Below, one piece after another: positions 21,913 through 33,786 of a stretch of DNA of 64,000 nt. The stretch covers positions 5,230,835 through 5,294,834 of the forward strand of contig CM048839.1 in assembly GCA_026545765.1 (NCBI GenBank), in the 5' to 3' direction. Within the stretch, counting starts at the first letter, position 1; every line of letters starts with the position of its first letter. Position numbers and translations under genes: made by a program. The stretch comes from Plantago major. Lineage: Eukaryota > Streptophyta > Magnoliopsida > Lamiales > Plantaginaceae. The notes beneath the pieces are model-generated. The model was not told where the DNA came from and did no database searches. It worked only from the letters and a program-made list of their open reading frames with translations.

Positions 21913-24259
21913 CGTTATCAGCACGATAGTGCTCAACCAACTGATGGAGAATGTAAACTATGATCGAGGGAAAAGCTAGAAGAAGAGGAGGAGAGTTACG
22001 ATTGGCCATGCATGATGAGTAAATCATGAGTCATGATCGAATAACAGTGGAAGAAAGCATGCGGTTGATGATGATCAACATGAATAGAGATTTCTTATTA
22101 CATTAACCCCATCTCTCAATTCCATATACTACATTGATTATTTTATTATTTTTATGTTTAAGATTATATACTAATAAGTTCTTTGTTTTTGTAGTTCCAT
22201 CCTAAAGATGCATGAAGCAACATTAGACGATGTCATACGATGGCAAATAATTTTGATAAATGATGCCACGTGTGCTAGTATGATCACTTACGAGCTTCTA
22301 CCGGAGGAGTTAACATACGGATGATGCTATCAATGGAGCTATATATAATTTGAAACTATAAAACTATTACTTATCATCTTTCAAGATAATTAACTTCCTT
22401 CAATTTCTTTTTCTCATCATATGATATTATCTAACCACTTTAATTTTCTTATTAGTGGTGAATTATATTCAAAGTTACAATGTATCATATTCCCCGAAGT
22501 GAATATGTGATACAAGTATAAAGCTAAGTTAAGGCAAATGCGATATATTTATTCACCATTATCGATGAAAGCTTAAAAGGTTGAATACCTTACCATCAAA
22601 GATCCACAGATCTTAAATTATATAATAGAATCACTATAAGTGGTACGGTACGATAATTGATGGTTGCTAAAGTATATGTCCACAGACATATCATGGACCA
22701 TGATAAATCTATCAACATATGGGTAATATTCTAGCCATAAATCCATCAACAAATGGGTCAATATTCTAGCTTTGTTTAGCTAGCCAAAGATGGAATGCAC
22801 ACCCATATTAAAAAATATATATATATATATATATATTGATGGTGATACAAAGAAAGTGATAACTTCCAACCTGAAGTTGGTAGTATTAATCTTATGACTT
22901 GCCCAACTTGAAGTTGGAATCATATGTGTGCAAGTGGACTTAAAGTCATTCTCATAAAAACACATTCTTATTATTGCTCCCGAAGTAGCAACCATGTGCA
23001 TACTAAATAGTATGAATCTTGAAGTCCACTATAAACTTGATATGTATGTGGTAAATATAAACATCTAGCTCACAAGAATAATGTTTGGTCTCATAGACCA
23101 TAATATTATAATATAAGTGCAACTACTGTTGTTCATACATATTTTACATGATGATGAAATAGAAGTTCAGTTTATTTGTAGAAGTTCTCATCTTGTACAA
23201 TGAATAACATATAAAATTTACGTTTCTCCTTTCCCATAAGTGATCGGAGATACTTGGAAAAATTTAGAAGGTTACAAAATGAGCTAATGGCAAGTTGGTA
23301 TATTGGAAATGAAACACCATTATTTGATCTATACTCAAGTGTATCCATGATCACACCACAATTGGTGGTTGGAAAAATAATAAAGTTTCAAAACTTTAAT
23401 TGAAAGATCATGATCAATTTCTAAAAATTGATTCTTCTCATTCCATGAAGTGAATGTGAACATTTTACTTGTTATACATGTATCAAAGCTTCACCAGAAG
23501 CAAGCATACAATAGAACTCATCAACCTCAAGTTGAGAGAAATATACGAGTGATCAAATATACTTCACCAACTTGAAGTTGAGAAAATGAGAATTGAGCAT
23601 TTTATTCTCAAAAAGGTTTTATATAATATGCAAAATTCTGTTGTCCAAGCGTTTGGGTGGAAACCTGACATGTCCATTATACTCTCCAAATGGAGTGTTG
23701 GGGCTAAGTAGGTGTAACAATTCCCACATCAGAGACTTCTAAAAACAAAAATGAAAAAGTTATGTACGCATATAACTATTGCTCGTGACAAGTATACATA
23801 TTATAAGCAATATTTTCAGCATACATATTATAATACATGTTTACAAGCAAACTTTGTGCCACAGAAGAGCAAAATAAGACTTACTCATTGAATGAGTACT
23901 TATAAGTCTTGCCAAATAGGAAAAAGACAAAGATTTGTATCTTTACGGCACATCATTCTGGCCAGTTTAAAAAACACTTTTGTATACATGTCAAAAGTGA
24001 TAATATAGACGTATATTGACATATGCAATTTTGATGTGATAAATTAGGCCATCCGGTTATAACTTAACTGTTGTTGTGAAACCTAAAGTTTCCATATGAT
24101 TATGTGCTGAAATCTATCTCGTGCTGTAATTATTATTATGGCAAGAGAAAACATTGAGAATAAGCATGGAAATGGAGATTTTGAAATGAGCAAAAGTCAC
24201 ACTTTTAAAGTGGACAATGATTGATATATAGGTGGCCTGAAGCCCACATGATCTCCTAA

Positions 24260-25363
24260 CACTACAAGAATCCATCCGTAACGGGACGGAAAGGGGCGAC
24301 GGATCCGTCGCCCCTGTAGCGACGGATCGCTACTCCGTCGCCCCGTTTGGCGACGGATAAAGGTTATCCGTCGCTCTGTAGCGACGGATAAAATTATCCG
24401 TCGCTACAGAGCGTTGACCAAAATAAAAAAAAAAAAAAAAATTTAGCGACGGATAGATTTATCCGTCGCTACAAGGCCGGAAAATTTTAAAAAAAAAAAA
24501 ATTAGCGACGGATAGATCTATCCGTCGCTAAAAACCTAAAAAAAATATAATATATCTCCTCCACCACCTCCTTTTCTCCACTACTTCTCCTCTCCTCCTC
24601 CTCCCACCACCACCTTTCTCCTCCCACCACCACCATCCTCCACCACCACCATCTCCTCCCACCACCACCATCCTCCACAACCACCATCTCCTCCACCACC
24701 TTTCTCCTCCCACCACCACCATCCTCCACCACCACCTTTCTCCTCCCACCACCACCATCCTCCACCACCACCATCTCTTCCACCACCTCCTTTCCTCCAC
24801 CACCATCTCACCACCACCTCTCTCCTCCCACCACCACCACCCTGCCACCACCACCATCTCCTCCACAACCTCCTTTCCTCCACCATCCTCCTCCACCACC
24901 ATCTCCACCACCACCGCACCACCACCCTGCCACCACCACCATCTCCTCCACCACCACCACCCTGCCACCACCACCATCTCCTCCACCACCACCACCACCC
25001 TTCCACCACCACCACCTCCCACCACCACCTGCACCACACCCACCGCACCACCACTGCCGGAATTAATCCGTATACGAATATAAAAATTCGTATACGGATT
25101 TTATTTATTTATTTTTTTTTAAAAAAAGGGGCGACGGATAGATCTATCCGTCGCCCCATAATCATTTTTTTTTTTTAAAAAAAAGGTCAATCCGTCGTCC
25201 AATCTGTCGCGAATTGGACGACGGATTTTTATCCGTCGCCACAGCTCCAGGGGGGCGACGGATTTTCTATCCGTCGCCCGATCCGTCGCCAGAGCTGGGG
25301 CGACGGATAGCTGGGCTGTACCGACGGATCTATCCGTCGCTACAGCCCAGATTTTTTGTAGTG
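24260..25363. mobile_element. Non-autonomous CACTA (En/Spm) element inside the LTR retrotransposon
   Basis: Termini are CACTACAAGAATCC...GATTTTTTGTAGTG, flanked by the 3-bp duplication TAA (24257-24259 and 25364-25366). These are hallmarks of CACTA transposons. Both ends carry many copies of GCGACGGATA and its inverse TATCCGTCGC, the subterminal repeats that CACTA transposase would bind. Length 1104 bp with no transposase. The centre is a CCACCA minisatellite. Confidence 0.92.
24558..25060. repeat. (CCACCA)n/CTCCT pyrimidine-rich minisatellite
   Basis: About 500 bp made of CCACCACCACC, ATCCTCCACC and TCTCCTCC blocks on the + strand, so GGTGGTGG on the minus strand. It gives long Trp/Gly or Val open frames that are artefacts of composition. 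Confidence 0.9.
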
Positions 25364-26865
25364 TAATTTTAGGGAAAATTTATTTTCAGCACAAGAAAAT
25401 CCAACTGTGCAAATATATTGACCCCTACAATATTGTTCTCCGCAGAGAACTAATGTGTGAAGCATGCAAAATGGTTGTATACATATATCAAGTTCTAAGC
25501 TAGGCATTATAATATCATGAGCCCTAGTTTTCCCAGCTTAGGGGAGGAAGAACATGAATAAGCTGATAAAAATAAATTCGTAGAGCGAATTGATCCCCAT
25601 ATATTTCAAAGTTCAAACTTGATAAAGATTGATTCTCCAGCTTCATGTTACTATATCAAGATATGTTCAACATGAAATTTTATGATTTGAATGTTAACCC
25701 GCTATGACCCTATTATGAAGCATACAAAGTTACATATCAATTATAGAATGAAATGTTTTGGACATTGGGATATCTTGCCTATTGTACTAATGATTCATTC
25801 ACCTCAGTGAAATACGGTTCCAGTGCTAAGTACAATACAAGAAAATGGCAAGATAAGACAGTTGGTACTCCTGAAGAGTATTGTATGCCATAAAAGGCAT
25901 AGATATCTAAACTATAATAGATGGCCTATATGAAATGAAATGGTACCTACAAAAATATTCAGATATCAATTATCAGTACTGACTTGAAAACGGTATACAT
26001 GGAACCGAGATATTTTATAACCATATGCAAAATTCGATGGAATTAAATTATTAGACATGTAAATGGGAATCTTACATGTAAGTCTATTCGATGACATCAT
26101 GATGATGATAAAAATGAGCTCATGGACCTGAAGTCCTTTTGATTAACGAATTCGACATACATACGGTATCGTTGCATTATCGAGTCAAATTTCATGTGCA
26201 TTTAGATACTAAACATTGCATCATAATATGTTTATTCTTGCATAGTTTACATTATTTAGTTTTTCTAGTATACTTAGGCATGATGTTGCATACTTACATG
26301 TTTATGTTTATCTTAAATGTTATCACTCATACACAACCCTCAGGTTGTGCACATTAAAGTGACCGGTTTGAATCACAAGTCAAATTATTTGAGAAATTCA
26401 ATGAGGGGAGATAACATCTCCGGCAATCAGTCCCAAAAGAAGACTAAAAATATCATGTTAGAAAAACATGGATTGAATGAGTAAAGTTCTTGAGAAACTA
26501 ATGTTTCATATGTGAAACCTCTATACTCATTACATAATCAACTTCACGTTGACAAAAATAAAAATGTTATTCACCGCAGTGAACTATTGAAGTATGAGAT
26601 AAAATTCTCAATACTCGTGAAGAGTATTATTGGCTACACCATTATTAGCTCAACCTGAAGTTTGAGCATATGAATGAATATTTACGAAGGTTATTTATTG
26701 TAAACCTTGAGATTGACATGGTACAGAAGTACTTTAATCATTTGTCAAGCAAGAATTTTGATGTTCGTCACAATACCTCCTGAAGAAGTACATTTATCTT
26801 GTCAAGTAAATGGTGACAACGATTGAAAAGCAATGAGAACGTTTGTGCATTCATGAGCAACTGTT

Positions 26866-26968
26866 GCACTCTTTTTCCCTTTCTAGGTTTTTGTCTCATT
26901 GGGTTTTTCTTAGCAAGGTTTTTAACGAGGCAACATTATAAGCGCATATAATTATCTCCATATCTTTG

Positions 26969-27020
<52 letters not shown>

Positions 27021-27395
27021 TAAAGAATGTCATGAGACTTTTGGGTCCAACCTTACAATATTATGGAGTGATGTTATGGAACATTAAAACTACATGATGT
27101 TTCAAGTATTTGAAAAGTTCTTCCACATGAAGACGAGCCACATATTACAGAAGTTCTTCTCCACCATTATCTATGAGAAGAAGATTCCATCCAAGTACAA
27201 AAGATATGAAGATTTGCTCACCAAATCATGTCAGACATCATCATTTGAGAACTTGGTCATTGCAGTAGTTTGAAGAATTACAATTAGTGATGTATCGATC
27301 AGGGGAGTTGGATACTCATGGCACTCTTTTTCCCTTTACTAAGTTTTTATTCCAAAGGGTTTTTCTTAGCAATGTTTTTAATGAGGCAGTATATT
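26866..27395 (+). repeat. Internal duplication in the LTR element around a (GT)n microsatellite
   Basis: The block cactctttttccctttctag...ttttaacgaggca at 26866-26935 recurs at 27323-27392, just before the 3' LTR. Between them are (AT)n and about 19 GT dinucleotides (26982-27019). Confidence 0.75.
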
Positions 27396-27439
27396 TTTGG
27401 CGTACCAACCATCACCAACTCATGTTCATTCAAGGGGAG

Positions 27440-27720
27440 TGTTATGGATAAATGCACAATGAGTTAGTAGATGGGAGTTAGTGGGTGAAGAGATGAATGC
27501 ATTATAGTCGGTGGATGAAGAAATTAATGTACAAGAGTAGTGGATGTCTTTGCCTATTTATATATCATTAAGCTCTTAATATACATTTTCACTTGTATAA
27601 ATACCCATCATGTACTCCCATTTTGAAGTGAATAATGAACTCTGCATTCTCTCCATTCTCTTCTCTATATTCTTTCTTTATTCTACTCTTACTCTTCTAC
27701 TACTCTCTTTTCTCTTAACA
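27440..27720 (+). repeat. 3' LTR
   Basis: Starts TGTTATGGATAAATGCACAA and ends CTCTTAACA, then TSD TCAAC. Partner of 21640-21912, from which it differs by scattered substitutions and short indels. Confidence 0.9.
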
Positions 27721-27772
27721 TCAACTAAAAAAAAATTTAACTAACTTTTTAAACTCTATACCAAACCACCTG

Positions 27773-28204
27773 TAAGATTTTGGTATTCCCATCACCATAT
27801 TATTTTGTTGATTTTAATGATGTGGAATGTTGAATTGATTCTCTCACACTTAAGTTATATATATCTCAACGTAGTAAATATATTTAGATAATCATACATG
27901 TTTTAAAAATTAAAACTTTTTAAAGCTCCATTTAGCACAACGTTTCAAAAACTTCTTTCAATTTAATTTAAAAATATTTTCCATACTCCCAAAATAGTCC
28001 GATGTTACATCAGATTCATATTTTGAAACCGAGAATTTAATCCGGGCCTCCGGGGGAAGGGTTTTACTTGGAAACTCTCCTCTCGAGTCTTGTTGACGCG
28101 ATTTGGACGCGAACCTTCTCTCCCACTTCCCATTTTTTCAAACATTAATTATTACACTAAATAAATAAAACCCATATCCAATCCAAACTCTATCCTTCAC
28201 CCAC
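27773..28204. other. Spacer and promoter region of the first CYSTM gene
   Basis: AT-rich. The last about 130 bp (from about 28080) resemble the region upstream of the second CYSTM gene (shared gtct/tgacgcg, accttctctc, cacttcc, aaacattaat, atccaatccaaactctatcc), so the promoter was duplicated with the gene. Confidence 0.6.
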
Positions 28205-28212
28205 TATATAAA
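28205..28212 (+). promoter_or_regulatory. TATA box of the first CYSTM gene
   Basis: TATATAAA in the context ccactatataaaccacca, about 102 bp before the ATG at 28314. The paralogue has the same element at 32494, with 105 bp spacing. Confidence 0.7.
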
Positions 28213-28313
28213 CCACCACCTAAACCCGTCTCTTTCTTCCTCAACTGCTATATTCCCAATCTCAAATTTCCCAATTCTCAGTCAATCAAATTCAAACAAT
28301 CTTCAGCTCAATT

Positions 28314-29531
28314 ATGAGTTACTACAATCAGAATCAAGCTCCTGTTGGCGTTCCTCCTCCTCAAGGTTCGATTTCCTTCCTTTTTCTCCGATTCGATTCT
28401 GTCTTCATTCCGATCCGATTCGAGTTTTTTTTTTTTTGACGGATCCTGATTTGTGTTGTTTTTTGTACAGGATATCCACCGGAGGGTTACCCTAAGGACG
28501 CGTATCCACCTCAGGGCTACCCGCCGCAGGGGTACCCTCAGCAAGGCTACCCACCGCAAGGCTATCCGCCGCAGTATGCTCCACAGTACGGCGCTCCTCC
28601 TCCGCAGCAGCAGCAGCAGAATAACAGCACTGGTTTCATGGAAGGATGGTGAGTGAACGTTTCGGTGATTGTTTTTCGTTAGTTTGTTCAGATCTAGAGT
28701 TTAGTCCTTTCGATTTTGTTATACGGTACCGTTTTGAAATTGATTGGAATCTGATCGTTGAATTGAAATTAATTTGAGAATGTTCATTGGTATCTGTGTG
28801 TAGCAATTAATGTGCATTGTAATCTGTTGAGAAATTTGTTGGATGTGGATTTCGAGGTGTGCGTTGATTTCTATGATTTTGTTTGTTTCTGGATTTTAAT
28901 GTGCTGGCTCTGAATCTTTTCTGTGTTTGGCATTTGGGAATTGAGCGAAAATTTGACTTGTAGAACGTATTTTAGGATGAAGAGCACCTGCTAGTCTGTG
29001 TAGCATTGACTAACAATGATTCTGATTATTATGTTTACCGTTGATATGTTATGAGTATGAGGACTCTGAATCTCTGAGAGAGGTTTCGTGTATCGAAGGA
29101 GAGGTGTAGTTTGTGATATATTGATGCTATAAGTAGCAAAGTGTGTTTCGAGATTCGACCTTTTAGTTGTTTATGAGTTGCTTGTAAGTCGGTAAATGTG
29201 ATTTATGGCTTGTTTTTAGGTTCTGTTCTCTTCTTTATGCAATGTGGTAACTTGACTGCAAGTTGCAGGAAGCAAAGTTTGAATATCGACTAGGACCCTG
29301 CATTGTGTTCTTGTTTCTTTTAGTAGGTTCTGTTCTCTTCTTTCTGCAGTGTAGTAACTTAACTACAAGTTGTGGGAAGCAAATAAGTTTGAATATCAAC
29401 TAAGACCCTGCATTGCGTTCTTGTTTCTTTTTTATAACTGAAATCGAGAAAAGGAATATCTGATTGTTTGTGTTGCTATTTGCAGTCTGGCTGCTCTTTG
29501 CTGCTGCTGTCTATTGGATGCCTGCTTCTGA
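28314..29531 (+). CDS. Cysteine-rich transmembrane (CYSTM) protein, 91 aa, copy 1
   Basis: Small tail-anchored peptide of the plant CYSTM family; members are associated with stress tolerance and membrane attachment. Exons 28314-28365, 28471-28648 and 29486-29531 (GT-AG, phases 1 and 2) give 91 aa. The N terminus is MSYYNQNQAPVGVPPPQ. The middle is a Pro/Gly/Tyr/Gln repeat of the YPPQG type (about residues 18-60) followed by a QQQQQ run. The C-terminal CLAALCCCCLLDACF (residues 77-91) is the CYSTM module, a short hydrophobic Cys-rich helix. The last exon encodes the membrane module alone, behind an intron of over 800 bp. Together with the gene at 32606 it forms a tandem pair. No defect was seen. 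Confidence 0.94.
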
Positions 29532-29744
29532 TGAAGACGGTTCCGATGAATGGAGTTGTAGGCCTCGAGAAGAAAGTGTTATTGGTTGCCCTCTGGCCGC
29601 TTTGTAGTGAAAATAGGGCTTCCGAACCGATTTGTGTACATTATCTGTTCCTTTCACTTAATTAATTGACTTAATTTTACATCTTGCAACTTAAGTATAA
29701 ATCATTGATTAGCATTCAACTGAGTACAAAATTTTGGTACCATT

Positions 29745-30235
29745 ACAGTAGTTCCAACTGCCAAGCATCACACAAGTGGTGCTGAAAACAAAGAACAGCT
29801 TCACCTGCATTAAACTAGCTGTAAAATAAGTCGGTGTTTGGGTAACGATTAAAACCTTGAGTTAAGTAAAAATATATATCCAAGTTTTTTGGATTTAATT
29901 GTTAGCCAAACATTTCATTAAGTGCACTCGAACTTTCAGTTTTTGCGATCGTGGATAAGTAGATTAGATGTGAGTACTGAGTAGGCAAAGGAGTTGAGAA
30001 TTAAAATTGGTAATCCAACAACTAGTACTTCTTTACTCTCTTATTATCATCTAGTCAAGCTTACATTCTCTGCCAATATCATAGGGACATACAACTCACC
30101 AAAGTACCTCTTATTTAATATCCCGTTTGACATTTTTTGCATCTTTATGAATCTTTCTGGTCATCTTCTCTGTCAGTGATGATCTGCTTCTTACTCCATA
30201 GCAAAATCATTTATTTCTTAGGGATATAAGGCTTC
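29745..30235 (-). pseudogene. Decayed copy of NAT exon 2 plus NAT upstream DNA
   Basis: 29745-29830 matches the 3'-splice/exon-2 region of the NAT gene (5680-5745), sharing gccaagcatcac, agtgctgaaaac/tggtgctgaaaac and cagcttcacctgcattaaa in the same orientation. Further on, 29938-29970 matches about 5805-5835, 29980-30030 matches about 6865-6945, and 30055-30235 matches 7480-7755. Pieces are shortened and frames are broken, so this is a collapsed segmental duplicate with no function expected. Confidence 0.75.
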
Positions 30236-31357
30236 ATTTCAAAACGACAGAGTGACCCTTCTATTCACTCGGAACAGAATTATTATAAACAGACTATCGC
30301 GCTCAATTATTAGAAAGGAAAAAGAATTGCAACCATAAAATATCATTGTCACTCAAATGTTTTCTCATCTAGTTTCGATGATTTACAACTAAAGCAAAAT
30401 TCTCTTTTTATAACCAACTCAACGAACAATTTTTACATTTGAACTGCCGTAGCCTTGTGTTCACAACAAGATGTATGGAGTTAACAATTTCGACTTCAAC
30501 GATGATGGTTGGAGAATTGGAGTATCCTCATGAAAGGAGGATGGAATATAAGAACTCTAATTATTCAAGCCTCCACTTCTCATATGTTCTCTACGCGGTA
30601 TGTAATGAGGCTTCAAATTTAAATTTGAATCCAGGCGTAAACCTTGAATATCTAATAAGTCGGATGTACACAATATAAAATGATTAGAATTGAAATGGTG
30701 GTTGAATGGTTTTAGCTTTGATGTCCATCCACATGGCAAGTAGATACATGAAAATGCATATATTATGTTTTGATGCTTAATAAAAAAGTAAGAGAAATCA
30801 CTCATATAAATTCCATATGGACTCGGGAGAAATGATATACTACATTGATTATTGAGATTCAAAAAGTTTGACTCGATCTTATTAGCTTCATCAAGTAGTC
30901 TAGAAAGAGATTAATTAGTACGAGTACACTTAACAGTACTCGTGAGTTGTTAATTTTGATTATCTTCTTCCACTTGCTATTCTACCATTACGAACTTTCA
31001 CGAGATACGTGATGAAGATTATAATTTAACTACAAATATTATCTAACTTTAAAATATTACACTGCATTAAAATTCATGTATATTTTAACATACATATAAT
31101 GTTTATAATTGAATATTTAATGTTGGTTTGTTTAACTGAAGTAGATGGTTTGTTTTATCAAAGTGGATGGTATCTCATACTGTAGTCAACAAAAGATGGA
31201 TTATAATTACAATGAAACAATCACTTTGTACAGTTTGTCCCATGTTACCTATGTTATTGTAACGATGACAATGGTCCAAAACTTCTTAATTTCTTTATAT
31301 AAAACTCCAGCTAAACCATGAGATGGCGTACCTAATGTACAAACATAATTATTATTG
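30236..31357. other. Intergenic DNA between the CYSTM copies
   Basis: AT-rich spacer; no gene, RNA or clear element recognised. Confidence 0.5.
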
Positions 31358-31484
31358 TGATATCTAAAAAGTTATCGTAGAGACAGAGGAATAAAATTGG
31401 AATAAACTTTACACTAGTACAAACAGAATTTAGTAATTATAAAATCATAATGCATTGTTAATGACATTAATACTAGAATGATCT
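31358..31484 (+). repeat. Second copy of the SRP68-downstream block
   Basis: Matches 20341-20466 nearly end to end (tatctaaa(a)agttatc, ggaataaactttacact, acaaacagaat, taatgacattaatact). It is probably part of the same segmental exchange that placed NAT pieces at 29.7 kb, or an unclassified dispersed element. Confidence 0.7.
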
Positions 31485-31863
31485 GTAATTGTGAAAATAA
31501 GTCCCCTCATAATGGATCCTTGAGAAGGTCTGTATCGCAAGTTGCAATTCCCACTATATATGTGGCCTCCTACTTGTAGATTAATTAATTAATCAGAGCA
31601 ATGCAAATCGGAACTAGTTGAAAAATTTATGTAAACTATTAGCTGTGTAGTTTTCTTATATTTCTTAGTACTTTGAACTTAACAATATCAAACTATTAGC
31701 TGTGTTTCGTCATTGTAATTATAAACAAAAAATGACGTATATCACTTTAATTGTTGTATATACACTATTTAGTTTTATGTTCGGATTGATTTTCACTTCT
31801 TTTTGAGTGATTTATAAATAAAATTTATATTTTCCCGAAAATTTTGATTAACTAATTGTCTCA

Positions 31864-32059
31864 TACTCTTTTAATAAAATCTTTCCATTTTACTATTCTG
31901 CGGTCAACTGTCTTCGATTTTGACCGTAAATTACTCTTAAACTATAATAGTAAATAATTTAATAAAATCATATAATGAAAATTTAATTCACGGTCAAAGT
32001 CGAAGACAGTTGAACGGTTAAAGTCAAAATGGAAAGATTTCTTTGAAACGGAGGGAGTA
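31864..32059. mobile_element. Stowaway-like MITE (same family as those at 44116 and 46832)
   Basis: Ends tactcttttaataaaatctt...aagatttctttgaaacggag ggagta with flanking TA. The internal inverted repeat gcggtcaactgtcttcg...cgaagacagttgaacgg is shared with the two later copies. Confidence 0.75.
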
Positions 32060-32493
32060 TTATAGTTTACACTGATCACGACGTTCTAAATCTCCCCTTA
32101 CCATGACATTAGGATGAATATAAATTTTGTAGACTTTCTAAGTCTCCCCTTACCATGACATTTCAAAAACTCCTCCCACATGTATAATGGTACCACTATT
32201 CGAACCATATTTCGAAGCTTGCGCCCGTTTTTCAATTGAAATTTCTTGAATCTGAATCGAATCAATTGTAGATAAAATATAACTAAATGTAATCGAACGA
32301 ATCGAATCGAATGAGTTTAGCCAATTGAAGAGAACAAAGCCTTAAAGAGTACGGAAAAGTTTCCCTTGATGACAAAGTCTCCTCTAGACGCGAATTCGAC
32401 GCGCACAAAAATAAAACTCATGTACCGAACCTTCTCTCTCACTTCCTACTTTTCAAACATTAATAAATACACCATCCAATCCAAACTCTATCC

Positions 32494-32501
32494 TATATAA
32501 A
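32494..32501 (+). promoter_or_regulatory. TATA box of the second CYSTM gene
   Basis: TATATAAA in the context tcctatataaaccacca, about 105 bp before the ATG at 32606. It is conserved with copy 1. Confidence 0.7.
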
Positions 32502-32605
32502 CCACCATCTAAACCCGACTCTTTCTTCTTCAACGGTATCATCATCTCCAAATCTCAAATTTCCCAATTCTGCATTCATCAAATTCAAACCAAATCAGCT
32601 CGATC

Positions 32606-33786
32606 ATGAGTTACTACAATCAGAATCAAGCTCCTGTTGGCGTTCCTCCTCCTCAAGGTTCGGTTTCCTTCCTTTTTTTTCTGATTTGATCCTGATCCGA
32701 TTCGAGATTTTGTGACGGATCCTGATTTATGGTGTTTTTTGATGCAGGATATCCACCGGAGGGTTACCCTAAGGACGCGTATCCACCTCAGGGCTACCCG
32801 CCGCAGCAAGGTTACCCGCCGCAGCAAGGCTACCCGCCGCAGGGGTATCCGCCGCAGTACGCTCCACCGTACGGTGCTCCTCCGCCGCAGCAGCAGCAAA
32901 GTAACAGCAGCTCCGGTATGCTGCAAGGATGGTGAGTCAACGTTTTTTTGTGTGTTTTTCGTTGTTCTGTTTGCTTTTTTATTGTGTTTTACGGTGTGGA
33001 TTTGAAATTGTTTGGAATCTGATCGGTGAATGGAGATTGATTTTTTATTGAATTTGGTGAGAATATTCATTGTGATCTGTTTCTGTTGACAAATTTGTTG
33101 GATGTGGATTTCGAGGTGAGCGGTGATTTCTATGATTTTGTTTGTATGTGGAGATAATGACGGCATTAAAGCTGACTGTATTGCTCTTAAAAAATTTCTG
33201 TATTTGGCTTTTGAGTATTTAGCTAAAATTGGACTTGCAAATCAGATTCAGATTTTGAACACCAGCTAGTCTAGGTAGGATTAGTAACAATTGTCCTAAT
33301 TGTGATGTTGGCCTTTGATCTGTTAAGTATGATGACTCTGAACCTCTGTTGAGAGGTTTTGGTTTTTAGACTCTTCTACCGAACCTAAGGGAGCTGGAGT
33401 TTCTTATTTTGATGATAAATGGTACTGAGTTTTCGACTAAAGTATGATGAACTCTGAACCTCTGTGAGACGTTTTTGGTTTTCTACCTTCTACGGGATCT
33501 AAGGGAGTTGGAATTTGTGATTTTGATGCTAAGTGGCACTAAGTTTTTCGAACTATTAGTTTGTACTGTTTGCTATAATGTGATTTATGCCTTCTGTTTA
33601 AGGTTTCTTTATGCAATGTAATAACTTATCTGCAGTTGTGGAAAGGAACTCTATTGAAATAGGACTTGCATTGTGGTCTTGTTCCGTGTTATAACTTACG
33701 AAGTGTACATATATCTGACTTTGTGTGTTGCTGTTTGCAGTTTGGCTGCTCTTTGCTGTTGTTGTCTATTGGATGCCTGCTTTTGA
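32606..33786 (+). CDS. Cysteine-rich transmembrane (CYSTM) protein, 93 aa, copy 2
   Basis: Tandem paralogue of the gene at 28314. Exons 32606-32657, 32748-32931 and 33741-33786 have identical phases and give 93 aa. Exon 1 encodes the same 17 residues as copy 1. The repeat region has extra PQQGYPP units and ends QQQQSNSSSG. The C-terminal CLAALCCCCLLDACF (79-93) is unchanged. Homology continues into the introns (ggatttcgaggtg, tctatgattttgtttgt), the promoter and the region after the stop (gatgaag), so the duplication covered the whole gene. Differences are mainly repeat length and silent changes, suggesting that both copies are maintained. Confidence 0.94.

Larger units (their letters stand above)
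21640..27720 (+). mobile_element. Ty1/Copia-type LTR retrotransposon, degenerate
   Basis: Near-identical LTRs at 21640-21912 and 27440-27720 begin TG and end CA. The 5-bp target duplication TCAAC is present at 21635-21639 and 27721-27725. Just inside the 5' LTR is cgttatcagcacga, and before the 3' LTR is a purine tract aaggggag, as in plant Copia elements. The cactctttttccctt...gggtttttcttagcaa block ahead of the 3' LTR is also Copia-like. The internal 5.5 kb has no intact gag-pol and was interrupted by a CACTA element. The LTRs differ by few substitutions and small indels, so insertion was fairly recent although the interior is decayed or non-autonomous. Confidence 0.92.
21270..27772. mobile_element. 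PIF/Harbinger (Tourist-like) MITE, split by an LTR retrotransposon
   Basis: The outer ends read CAGGCTGTTTGACATTC (21270) and, at the right, ATACCAAACCACCTG ending at 27772, imperfect inverted repeats. Each is flanked by the 3-bp duplication TAA (21267-21269 and 27773-27775), as for PIF/Harbinger. Without the LTR element the MITE would be about 420 bp. It has no coding capacity. The identification rests on short TIRs and the TSD. Confidence 0.6.

Noticed and set aside
24502..25054. Long Gly/Trp/Val-rich minus-strand frames (up to 171 codons)
   Set aside because: Composition artefact of the (CCACCA)n minisatellite inside a CACTA element.
30439..30862. Overlapping frames on both strands between the CYSTM genes
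   Set aside because: No family, no splice sites and no codon bias; the region is AT-rich spacer.
32585..33166. 193-codon minus-strand frame over CYSTM copy 2 (and the similar one at 28308-28559)
   Set aside because: Arg/Leu-rich antisense of the PPQG repeat; the + strand exons are clearly coding.
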